From: Tritrichomonas foetus
Lineage: Eukaryota > Parabasalia > Tritrichomonadida > Tritrichomonadidae
Assembly: GCA_001839685.1 (NCBI GenBank)
Contig: MLAK01001293.1
Coordinates: 50,401-97,098 of the forward strand
Direction: 5' to 3'
DNA: 46,698 nt
In this document: positions 1 through 7,872 of the stretch, one piece after another
Position numbering within the stretch: position 1 is the first letter of the stretch
How the letters are laid out: every line of letters starts with the position of its first letter
The notes under the pieces: model-generated
Databases searched by the model: none
What the model was told of the DNA's origin: nothing
What the model saw: only the letters and a program-made list of their open reading frames with translations
Position numbers and translations under genes: made by a program

Positions 1-300
1 GGCAGGATTTTTTTTCCTATGAGTTTTGTTTTTTGACACTAAAAATGGGTAAATGTGATGTGACTTTGCGGGCCCCTTCGACTCATTCGGCCATTGGAAG
101 AGGTGCTGCCACGTGACCACAGCTTCGGATCGCTTCGCTCCCTCCGCTGTGTTCACGTGGCGCACCTCCTCCATGTCGAAGTGACCCAAAGAACCAGCAA
201 AGTTCACATCACATTTACCCATTAGGTTTTTTCCACTTTTGACCTTTATTTGACCTTTCACTTCACATTTACAAAACTCATAGGAAAATAAATCTCTGCC
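1..300. mobile_element. Foldback / MITE-like inverted-repeat element
   Basis: The first 29 bases (GGCAGGATTTTTTTTCCTAT, then GAGTTTTGT) reappear as the reverse complement of 271-300, with about 27 of 30 positions agreeing. A second matched block, ATGGGTAAATGTGATGTGA at 46-64, is mirrored near 206-224. The centre (about 110-165) is a GC-rich palindrome built around two CACGTG-containing arms. The right arm carries about 40 extra bases including two TTTGACCTT units. There is no reading frame of note inside, so the element would be non-autonomous. The family is not recognised. The left boundary coincides with the window edge, so any target-site duplication cannot be judged; it may be the end of an assembly contig. 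Confidence 0.75.
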
Positions 301-666
301 AAAACAATAAAGCACTCTATCAGCACATCACCTATTTACTTTTTGAGTAAATTGCATGTATTTTAATCGTAATAACTCAAAAATTTGAGAAATTTTGATG
401 TATAATTGAATTGTAACATTTCAAAAATGGTCGATTTTATTTGAAATTTGACATATGATTCAAAAGTAACATCAAGGTCAAACACGATCAAGTATGGTTA
501 AAAGTTGCTTGTGAGTTATCGATGAATTCAGTGAAAAAGTTAGCTCTAAACAAATCATCAAAAAGTGATCATTAGCCGAAATAAAGTCCTCAAAATGATA
601 AATAAAGTATTGAAAATCTTTAGAGAAAATTATTAACATCAACACTTCGAAACTCCAAAACACACC
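301..666. promoter_or_regulatory. Spacer upstream of the formin, with two copies of a putative promoter motif
   Basis: AT-rich spacer between the foldback element and the formin start. It holds ACTTTTTGA at 338-346 and its reverse complement TCAAAAAGT at 558-566, the latter about 100 bases before the ATG, followed directly by GATCATT. AAGGTCAAA at 474-482 matches the TTTGACCTT units in the neighbouring foldback element. A short antisense frame at 478-663 has no support as a gene. The regulatory role is inferred only from recurrence of the motif across the window. Confidence 0.35.
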
Positions 667-3600
667 ATGAATTTTTTAAAGAAGGGCCTTAGTGCCATCA
701 ACAATTACGGAAGGGGTAAATCAGAAACTCCATCCAGTGATACTCTACCATCCCCTCGATCTAGTGGAGTATCACCATCTTCGAGCCAGCAATCAGACAT
801 AGACTCAGTGCTTGCTGCACGTTATGCGGAAGAAGAAGAAGAGATGGAGCAGCCCTCTGATGAGGAAGTTGAAAGACTCTATATCGAAGAAATGCTCGAT
901 ACCGATCTCATCGAGAAGATCCAGGCGAAAAAGCAATTGAGTATTGCCCAAAAGTGGATGGTCGTAAAAAGTATGCGCGAAATGAAGAAAGCCGATAAAA
1001 CAGTGAAATCGCAAATCGAACTTCTTCAAAAAGACGATTTAAACGTTTTAAAGACACTCCAATCGAGACTGAAAACTTGCAGAATTAGCTGGGTGAAAGA
1101 ATTTATCCAAGAAGGCGGCGTTGAAATACTATTCGAAAAATTGACCAAAATTCAGATCGACAGAAATGATGAAATTCAAATTAATCAAAAAACAAAATTC
1201 GAGAACATTTTAGTCTGTTTACGTGAAATCGCAAACGTTACAGTTGGTATTGAATATTTTGGTAGGAAAATCCATTTTCTACGAGGATTCGTTTCTTATT
1301 TATTACCAGATAGTTATGAAACAAATATCATTTTGTTTTCGCTCATCCTTACATATATCAATGTTGAAGATTTCCCCACTATTTGCTATACTGAAATAAA
1401 GAAATTGAAACGTAAAAATCATGAAGGTTGGAAAATGATCACTCATATACTCAACAGTAAGCCGCCAAAAGCGATGATTGATATCATCAGCTCTTTGATT
1501 AAAGCACTTTGTTTTGGTTTTTCACATAACATGCCCAAGTACGTCGACCTTTTGCTTCAACTTCATTCCTGTGGTGTCATTTCCGCTCTTCACGCATGCG
1601 GCGAAAACGATTTGGTTGATAAACTTCGTGAACAACACAAAGCGTGTTCAACAGTTTTCCCGAACTCATCAATCAATCCTTTTGTTGAAGAAGATGTATA
1701 TAATTATATCAAACAAAATAATAAAACCTTATTTATGAACATCGTTCTGTCAATTGCTGATGTCATTCACAATCACAAGAAAATCAGTGAAGAAATGCTT
1801 GTTTATCTTCAAAACTTCCTTCTTTCCTATCGTTATGCAATTTCCCAAAATGAAAACGTGAAAATCGATGAAGCAGCTTACAACGCCCTAAATGGATTCC
1901 AAATGCCCACTGGTCTTGAATTAAATAGCGTGCAAATTCAACTTTTGAAACATTACGAATTTTATGATAATAATGCAATTGCTGCTGTTCCAAAAGACTA
2001 TGATCATACAAAAATTAACGTTTCTTTATCAATGGATGATTTCAAAGAAGAAGATGTTGTTCCATTGAATGAACGCGTGAAACAACAAGCTGAACAGATT
2101 AAAATGCTTAAAAACAACCTTGCTCGAGTTATCGAAGAAAGAGATAATGAACGAAAAGAGCGAGATGGAAAACTTGCGCCAATGACAAGGAATCGTTCAC
2201 ATTCAATTTTCATGGATAAAGAACAAGCTTCTGCTAATCTTGAGCCACTTCTTAGTGAGAAACAAGCCAATTCACCGAAAACTGGTCTCAGTATTCCACG
2301 TCCTCCAATTAAGAAGCCAAATCTTGGTGTCTCTGGACAAAATGATGATGATGCTGATATGAATTTAAGTGAATTCAAAAATAACGAAAATAATGCAAAA
2401 ATCATGAATAGTGGTGCACCACCACCACCACCACCTCCAGGTATGGATATGGGTGGAGACTTTGCACCTCCTCCTCCACCTCCACCACCACCTCCTCCTC
2501 CAGGCATGGACATGGGCGGAGTTCCACCACCACCACCACCTCCTCCCCCACCACCAGGAATGGACATGGGAGGAATGCCACCACCTCCACCACCGCCCCC
2601 ACCACCTCCAGGAATGCCAGGAATGCCTCCACCTCCACCACCTCCGCCTGGAATGCCACCTCCACCTCCAGGATTTGGTCCACCTCCACCTCCAGGAGCT
2701 CCAGGAGGTGCACTTGGTGGCTTGAAGCCAAAGGCAAATGTTGCGCCACCACATAAGATGAAACCATTGTTCTGGAATAAAATCCCACCAAGAGCAATCC
2801 TTCAAACCAAGTGGAAAGAATTAGATGATACTGAAATTGAAATCAACATTGATGAGCTTAAGGACAACTTTGGTGCAGCGCCGCCGAAACCAGTAGCTGA
2901 AAAGAAAATCGAAGTTGTTGAAGAGAAGCCACAATATATCACTTTCATTGATGATAAGAAATCACGATCTGTTGCAATCATGCTTACTCGATTCAGACTT
3001 GATAACAACGAAATTTTCAACAGAATCAAACAAATGAAAGACAATTTGACCGATGATCAACTTGCAGCTATCCAAAGCAACCTTCCATCAGCTGAGGATG
3101 CTGGACAAATTCGAAGCTTTGATGGTGATAAGAATATGTTAGGTCTCTGCGAAAGATACTTCATGAAAATGCTTCAAATTAATGCTTTGGATCTTCATAT
3201 TGATCTCTTGATCCTTTTACGAACAGTAGAACAACGTGTTAATGATATATGCACACCATTGAATTCATTAATTAGCGGATTAAAACAACTTAGAGACTCC
3301 AAACGTTTAGAACAAGTTCTCACAGTCATTTTGAAGATTGGAAACATTATGAATGGAGGTGGTGCTCGTGGTGCAGCATATGGATTCAAGATTGAACTGC
3401 TTGGAAAACTCGCAGATGTTAGATCCTCAATTCCAGGTAATACAATGATGACATTCCTTGTTTCTTACTTTGATACAAAGAAACCTGAATTGATGAATTT
3501 TGATGAAGAATTGAAAGATGTTGCAGCTGCTTCAAAAGCTGATTTGAAATATATGCAAACAGAATACAATAATTTAACCAATAGAATCGAAGCATTAAAG

Positions 3601-4110
3601 AGCCATCTTCCACAGGCAGAAAAAGATATGCTTGATAATGATCATTACTTCGAGAGATATAAGGAATTCGAAGAGAAACACTTAGAAAGTGTTCTATCGA
3701 TTGAAGAGAAGCTCAAAGAAGCTGATGAACTATTTAAAGCTGCAGCAAACGACTTTGGAGAAGATACAGAAAAGATGTCAATGCAAGAATTCCTTTCAAT
3801 CTTCACCAAATTCATTGCTGACTTCGACAAGGATAGAAAAGCCCTTATTGAAAAGAAAGAGAAAGAGGAAAAACTTCGTGCACTCGAAGAACAAAAGAAT
3901 ACAATCAAAAACCTCAACAAAGGCAAAGCAACTGGAGAAGTCGTTGACAAAGAAAATCTTACAAAGCAGAGAGGTGTTCTCGATTCAATGCTGAAGACAC
4001 TCAACCAGACACAAGTCGTAACAATGAGCGAAGGCGATGCGGATATTATGAGCCAAGTGGAAAGCAAACGAGCTGCAAGAATTAGAAATCTTCTCAATAA
4101 GAAGAAATAA
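667..4110 (+). CDS. Diaphanous-related formin (GBD/FH3-FH1-FH2-DAD)
   Basis: Actin nucleator and elongator, 1147 aa, with the full autoinhibited-formin architecture. Residues about 55-420 are helical and match the GTPase-binding and FH3 (armadillo) region. A coiled coil lies at about 463-500. FH1 spans about 583-686: runs of 7 to 12 prolines separated by GMDMGG or GMPGM, the profilin-binding part. FH2 starts at KPLFWNKIPP (about 699) and carries the family hallmark GNIMNGG at 892, followed by RGAAYGFK. The C-terminus has GVLDSMLKTL (from 1103) and a final basic KRAARIRNLLNKKK, resembling the DAD segment that binds the FH3 region, so Rho-type activation is expected. The ATG at 667 is the first in frame and the stop reads TAAAGC. 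The FH2 assignment is secure; the exact GBD limits are estimates. Confidence 0.95.
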   Translation: MNFLKKGLSAINNYGRGKSETPSSDTLPSPRSSGVSPSSSQQSDIDSVLAARYAEEEEEMEQPSDEEVERLYIEEMLDTDLIEKIQAKKQLSIAQKWMVVKSMREMKKADKTVKSQIELLQKDDLNVLKTLQSRLKTCRISWVKEFIQEGGVEILFEKLTKIQIDRNDEIQINQKTKFENILVCLREIANVTVGIEYFGRKIHFLRGFVSYLLPDSYETNIILFSLILTYINVEDFPTICYTEIKKLKRKNHEGWKMITHILNSKPPKAMIDIISSLIKALCFGFSHNMPKYVDLLLQLHSCGVISALHACGENDLVDKLREQHKACSTVFPNSSINPFVEEDVYNYIKQNNKTLFMNIVLSIADVIHNHKKISEEMLVYLQNFLLSYRYAISQNENVKIDEAAYNALNGFQMPTGLELNSVQIQLLKHYEFYDNNAIAAVPKDYDHTKINVSLSMDDFKEEDVVPLNERVKQQAEQIKMLKNNLARVIEERDNERKERDGKLAPMTRNRSHSIFMDKEQASANLEPLLSEKQANSPKTGLSIPRPPIKKPNLGVSGQNDDDADMNLSEFKNNENNAKIMNSGAPPPPPPPGMDMGGDFAPPPPPPPPPPPPGMDMGGVPPPPPPPPPPPGMDMGGMPPPPPPPPPPPGMPGMPPPPPPPPGMPPPPPGFGPPPPPGAPGGALGGLKPKANVAPPHKMKPLFWNKIPPRAILQTKWKELDDTEIEINIDELKDNFGAAPPKPVAEKKIEVVEEKPQYITFIDDKKSRSVAIMLTRFRLDNNEIFNRIKQMKDNLTDDQLAAIQSNLPSAEDAGQIRSFDGDKNMLGLCERYFMKMLQINALDLHIDLLILLRTVEQRVNDICTPLNSLISGLKQLRDSKRLEQVLTVILKIGNIMNGGGARGAAYGFKIELLGKLADVRSSIPGNTMMTFLVSYFDTKKPELMNFDEELKDVAAASKADLKYMQTEYNNLTNRIEALKSHLPQAEKDMLDNDHYFERYKEFEEKHLESVLSIEEKLKEADELFKAAANDFGEDTEKMSMQEFLSIFTKFIADFDKDRKALIEKKEKEEKLRALEEQKNTIKNLNKGKATGEVVDKENLTKQRGVLDSMLKTLNQTQVVTMSEGDADIMSQVESKRAARIRNLLNKKK
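2415..2710 (+). repeat. Proline-codon repeat tract encoding FH1
   Basis: Dense CCA/CCT codon repeats encode seven proline runs. The first three are each followed by GMDMGG, giving an imperfect longer-period repeat of roughly 50 to 60 bases. The opposite strand is open in several frames because of this composition, which generates spurious antisense frames. Such tracts often vary in length between strains. Confidence 0.85.
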
Positions 4111-4933
4111 AGCTATAATTTAAAACACATTCTATATTATATAATAAGAATTCTTATACTTTTTTTTCTCTTCTTAATATTATGCATTATTTTAAGGTTT
4201 TAAAAATTAGATAAATGCTTGAAAATTTGTGCGATAATTGATTTGTGAAGTTTGATTCACAATTTATTTAAATTGCTTTGTTATTATTGATGTTTAACCC
4301 ATGAATAGGTATAATATTTTATGAATATTTACATGATTTTATAGATAAATAATAATCAAATGTTTCATTATACGATAAATAAATAAATATAAAAACAATT
4401 TTTTGGAAAAAAATAATGAGTGTTTTCGGCATGATGATAAATGATAAAATATAAAGTTAATCACTCTGAATGAGAATTCCGGAATGTGCTGATGATCACA
4501 AGTAAATTGAATGTATTGAATCACCTGCCAGATAATATTGAATTCAAATTGATCAAAAAGTTCATTTCAATTTTTTTTGTCTAGACATAAACATATTCAA
4601 TAAGTGAATATTTTCTGAATCTCACAAATATTAAATTCAATTTTTCAATATTTTTTTTTCTAAGAAAAAAGTGTCGACATTTTATTTTTTAAATTAATTT
4701 AAATATGTCATATTTCACTTTCTATGATCTTTCAACTTTTTGAGAATATAAACAGTCATTTAACCATATATCCCAAAATAAACGATACTTGGATTTTTCA
4801 ATATCACTCATGACTTTTTGACAATAATATCTAATCAAAAAGTTTCAGATTCAATTATTTTGTAATTCATCTGACAAATTCTATTCAAATCGAAATTGAA
4901 TGATTTTAATTTTCAGAATAAAAAATCAGAGAA
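4111..4933. promoter_or_regulatory. Spacer with a cluster of four ACTTTTTGA-type motifs
   Basis: Spacer of 823 bases. The left half shows nothing but AT-rich sequence. The right half holds four exact copies of the 9-base motif: TCAAAAAGT at 4553-4561, ACTTTTTGA at 4735-4743 and 4813-4821, and TCAAAAAGT at 4835-4843. The last is about 90 bases before the Rab ATG. This is the densest cluster in the window. It suggests that the Rab locus, although broken, sits behind promoter-like sequence. A 61-codon frame on the minus strand at 4339-4524 has no gene-like features. Confidence 0.35.
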
Positions 4934-5546
4934 ATGAACAATGAGGCATACTCGAGCCAAACAATCGAAGCCAAGACAGTCTTCTTGGACAACACGCAAG
5001 TCGGCAAGACATGTTTAGTGAATCGTGGCATTGACGGCATTTTCAGCGATCATACAAAAGAAACGATAGGCGCATGTTATTCGGAAAAGATTTTCTGCTT
5101 CAATTCGCAAACGTTCAAACTCCAATTGTGGGACACGGCCGGACAGGAGCGGTTTAAAACGCTTGTTCCGTTATATTTTAGGAATGCTGTAATCGCGGCG
5201 ATAGTTTTTTCAGTTGATAGCAAATCATCGTTTCGAAGCGTCGACGAATGGCTGAAAAACTCTACACGACTCGAAAAACGACATCCCGCTTGTCGTTTTG
5301 GTCGCGACAAAAGTTGATCTCGTCGATGAAAGAAAAGTGACACGCGAGGAGGCTGAAACAAAAGCAGAAAAGCTTGGCTTTACTGCGTATTTCGAAACCA
5401 GCTCGCTTTCTGGCGAGGGCGTGAATGACTTTTTTAATTACCTGGGGAAGCAGGCCTACCACCACTGTCAAGCAAAAGTGGTGAAGGCCGTCACGGTGAA
5501 TCGGGCAATGGAGCCAAATGATCGAAGGCAAGGCGACTGCTGCTGA
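4934..5546 (+). pseudogene. Rab-family small GTPase, frameshifted; probable processed retrocopy
   Basis: About 200 codons of a Rab GTPase, split between two frames. The first frame (4934 to about 5278) has the P-loop region NTQVGKT, the effector-loop threonine in TIGACYSEK, and switch II WDTAGQERF. The second frame (about 5277-5546) has the nucleotide-specificity motif TKVD, the G5-like ETSSLSGEG, and a C-terminal DCC for double prenylation. One extra A in the run at 5274-5278 accounts for the break. The first P-loop glycine is aspartate (LDNTQVGKT). The gene is visibly richer in G and C than its neighbours, and its stop is followed after three bases by 31 A residues. A Rab directing vesicle traffic is the clear ancestor. 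The frameshift could instead be a homopolymer sequencing error; the P-loop change and the poly(A) tail argue for a decaying retrocopy. Confidence 0.8.

Positions 5547-5549
<3 letters not shown>

Positions 5550-5580
<31 letters not shown>
5550..5580 (+). repeat. 31-base poly(A) tract directly after the Rab stop codon
   Basis: An uninterrupted run of 31 A begins three bases after the TGA of the Rab frame. Trichomonad 3' untranslated regions are known to be very short, so a poly(A) tail reverse-transcribed with the message would sit about here. No target-site duplication could be identified around the unit by eye. Confidence 0.9.
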
Positions 5581-5583
<3 letters not shown>

Positions 5584-5805
5584 TGTGTGCAATCATTGTA
5601 CTACAGTGCTGTTGATAATTTTTTGTATTTTAGTTTTTTTTCTTTAGTTTAATAAAAATGAAACTTAATTTTCTATGCATTATTTGATGTTTCTATTTCT
5701 CAGGGTCATTTTCAACTTTCCTATCCATACATCCATTCCAATGATTTAACTTTTTCAATGCGTCTCCAAAAACATCAATGACTGCGACTCCTCAAAGTTG
5801 AACTA

Positions 5806-5875
5806 AGTTCACGTCACATTAATCCACTTTTGGCCTTTATTTGACCTTTCACTTCACAATAACCAAAATCAATGG
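5806..5875 (+). mobile_element. Degraded partial copy of the foldback element (right arm)
   Basis: The segment reads GTTCACGTCACATT, then CCACTTTTGGCCTTTATTTG and ACCTTTCACTTCACA. It matches 202-268 of the element at 1-300 with one substitution in the 35-base core (233-267 against 5824-5858) and a deletion of about 15 bases before it. It continues with a weaker match to the terminal ACAAAACTCATAGGAA. The left arm and terminal GGCAG are not found here, so this is a remnant. Confidence 0.7.
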
Positions 5876-6154
5876 AAACTGATATCTTTGATTACATGGG
5901 AAAAGAAGACCGAATATTTGATGTATGGAATTCATAAAATGAATAACTAAAAGATCGAAACATTTTCCATTCATCAAAAAGCAGAAAAAAAATGATTTAA
6001 CAAATATATAATATCAGTTTTTTTTATAAAATTTCCAAGATTCTGTCTATTATTTTGTTTCTAGTAAGTACTACAATAAATAGATGGATTTATCAGCTTC
6101 AAGAATGTAAGGTTCATGGAGAAATCATGATATGTGATATGACTAGGTATATTA

Positions 6155-6163
6155 TCAAAAAGT
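6155..6163 (-). promoter_or_regulatory. TCAAAAAGT motif upstream of the lectin-like gene
   Basis: Exact reverse-complement copy of the recurrent motif, 57 bases before the ATG at 6220. TCACA four bases downstream fits the trichomonad initiator pattern TCAYW. Its position supports the internal ATG as the real start. Confidence 0.35.
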
Positions 6164-6219
6164 TTATTCACAACCGCGGAAATAAAATAACGAATTGTGA
6201 TATAAAAAAAATTGATAAA

Positions 6220-7872
6220 ATGTTTTTATTTCTTCTCTCTTTTCGTCGCTACCCTTCAATCTTCGATCTGAATCCGCCGTACGATTACGATTCTCTTGGT
6301 GAATATGGAAATTGGATGCTTCTTGGCTCAGGATCGCCTCTAAATGATAATATCCGGTTCACTGGAAATCGCTATTCAAAAACTTCCTCACTCTGCCAAC
6401 TCCTTCCAACCCACTGTCTAGATTGGAATATTTCTTTCACCATGTCACAGCAAATCGCTAATGGAAAAAGTGCGTCAATATCATGTTTCACTTTTTCAAA
6501 GGAAATTTGTCCGTCTCATGATGTCAACTTTAAGAGTGGTTTTTCAGTTTGTCTTGTGAACAGAAACGTTTTCTTACTTGATAATCAGAAAATTCTAATC
6601 AAAAACGATTTGGATTTCTATACTCTTCAACCAAAATGTTCAATTAAAGGCCAAACAAATGAAATCAACAATACTGCTACTTTTGATGATGAAATTAATT
6701 TTTTCCTTGAAAAGAAAAATTCTTCAATATTTTTGACAGTTAATAATGAAGAGTGTTTCATAGCAAATTCAAGTGAGGTTAATATTCCATCATTAGGTTT
6801 CTTTTCGTTTGCCGTTGATGGAGACAAACCAGACTTTCATGTAGATTTGAAAAAAGTTGAATTCTTCAATAATTCATTGTGTACAGACGAAAAAGATTTC
6901 CCTCAATTTCGAGAATTCAATCGAAAATTGTTAGCAACGTCATTTGATCGACGCAAGTTTTTGAAATCACGTCGTCGCTCTTACAACAAAGTAAATGATA
7001 TATATATAAATGATCAAAAAGAATTAAATTCATCTCTCGTCAATTTTGAGAAAAATCTTTTGAAAAGGATTTTTGATGCAACATTTTTCAATTCAACTTT
7101 TATTCTTGAATCGAATATAGTTAATTCAACATTTTTAGAAAACTCAACATTTTTTGAAAATTCCACTGATTTACAGAAATCCAACTATATTCGAAATATT
7201 TTCAATCAAACAAAATTGAGGACATTTTTAAGAAATCATCGAAAATTACTTCTAACTTCAAAATTGATGAATTCAACACTTATCAAATCTGGTCTTTTAA
7301 ATTCAACAACTTTGAAAATCAGCTTTTTCTTAAATACAGAAAAAATAAAAACAATAACAGTTTCCCAATTTATTCAATCTATTTTAAACAATAATGCAAA
7401 AATAAGTGATTCTTTCACCCAAATAAAAGAAATGTTGAAACGTGCAGACTCTATCGTCGATTTTCAAGCCTTAGAAATAATGATCCACAATAGCGCTCAT
7501 GATGGACTTATGAAGGCGAACAAAAAAATCATAGAAACTAAAGAATTACTTGAAAAAACACAACAAGAGTATCTTCGATTAAAGAATTTTCTGAGAAATG
7601 AATTTGAATCAGTGAAGTATGAGGTTGAAACTTCTTTTGATAAATTGAAGAAAAATGCAGAAAAAATTGTTTCAAATGTACAAGAAAAGAAATCAGCTGA
7701 AGAAAAATCGTCAATATTAATTCAAAAACAAATTCAAAGAAGTATTACTATCAAAAAAATTCCTTCACAGGCATATTTATATTTAATTTGTTGTTTAATA
7801 GAAACCATCGCTTTTGTTATCTTTGTTTTTAAGAAGAGGAACGAAACTCATAATTTCACGAAGATTGACTAA
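6220..7872 (+). CDS. L-type-lectin-like type I membrane protein
   Basis: 550 aa from the ATG at 6220. That start gives a hydrophobic N-terminus (MFLFLLSF) fit to be a signal peptide; the frame is open upstream, but without good sense. Residues about 15-245 resemble the luminal carbohydrate-binding domain of ERGIC-53/VIP36-type lectins, with NPPYDYDS, WMLLGSG, NIRFTG and a CLDW core plus several cysteines. The ERGIC-53 metal-binding residues are not evident. Residues about 290-365 contain seven N-glycosylation sequons, six of them NST. A helical, probably coiled-coil stalk follows (about 405-505), then a single membrane segment (about 516-534) and a 13-residue tail KKRNETHNFTKID. By family, a role as cargo receptor between ER and Golgi is likely; the tail lacks the FF or KKXX ending. 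Stop context is TAAA. Confidence 0.6.
   Translation: MFLFLLSFRRYPSIFDLNPPYDYDSLGEYGNWMLLGSGSPLNDNIRFTGNRYSKTSSLCQLLPTHCLDWNISFTMSQQIANGKSASISCFTFSKEICPSHDVNFKSGFSVCLVNRNVFLLDNQKILIKNDLDFYTLQPKCSIKGQTNEINNTATFDDEINFFLEKKNSSIFLTVNNEECFIANSSEVNIPSLGFFSFAVDGDKPDFHVDLKKVEFFNNSLCTDEKDFPQFREFNRKLLATSFDRRKFLKSRRRSYNKVNDIYINDQKELNSSLVNFEKNLLKRIFDATFFNSTFILESNIVNSTFLENSTFFENSTDLQKSNYIRNIFNQTKLRTFLRNHRKLLLTSKLMNSTLIKSGLLNSTTLKISFFLNTEKIKTITVSQFIQSILNNNAKISDSFTQIKEMLKRADSIVDFQALEIMIHNSAHDGLMKANKKIIETKELLEKTQQEYLRLKNFLRNEFESVKYEVETSFDKLKKNAEKIVSNVQEKKSAEEKSSILIQKQIQRSITIKKIPSQAYLYLICCLIETIAFVIFVFKKRNETHNFTKID

Larger units (their letters stand above)
5581..6219. other. Spacer holding a degraded foldback-element arm and promoter-like motifs
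   Basis: Besides the element fragment annotated separately (about 5806-5875), this spacer has a near-match ACTTTTTCA at about 5749-5757 and TCAAAAAGC at 5973-5981. TCAAAAAGT at 6155-6163 lies 57 bases before the lectin ATG chosen here. The reading frame of the lectin is open upstream to 6055, but that stretch starts with TTG, reads as non-conserved AT-rich sequence, and contains the motif, so it is treated as 5' flank. Confidence 0.5.

Noticed and set aside
2004..2805. Several overlapping antisense and alternative-frame open frames across the FH1 region
   Set aside because: They arise from CCA/CCT repeats that lack stops in all frames; the translations are poly-Gly, poly-Trp/Arg or poly-Val runs.
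4339..4524. 61-codon minus-strand frame in the formin-Rab spacer
   Set aside because: Short, low-complexity and Phe/Ile/Leu-rich; nothing supports it.
6055..6219. Upstream extension of the lectin-like frame to 6055
   Set aside because: It starts with TTG, lacks a signal peptide, contains a promoter-like motif, and the ATG at 6220 gives a proper signal sequence.
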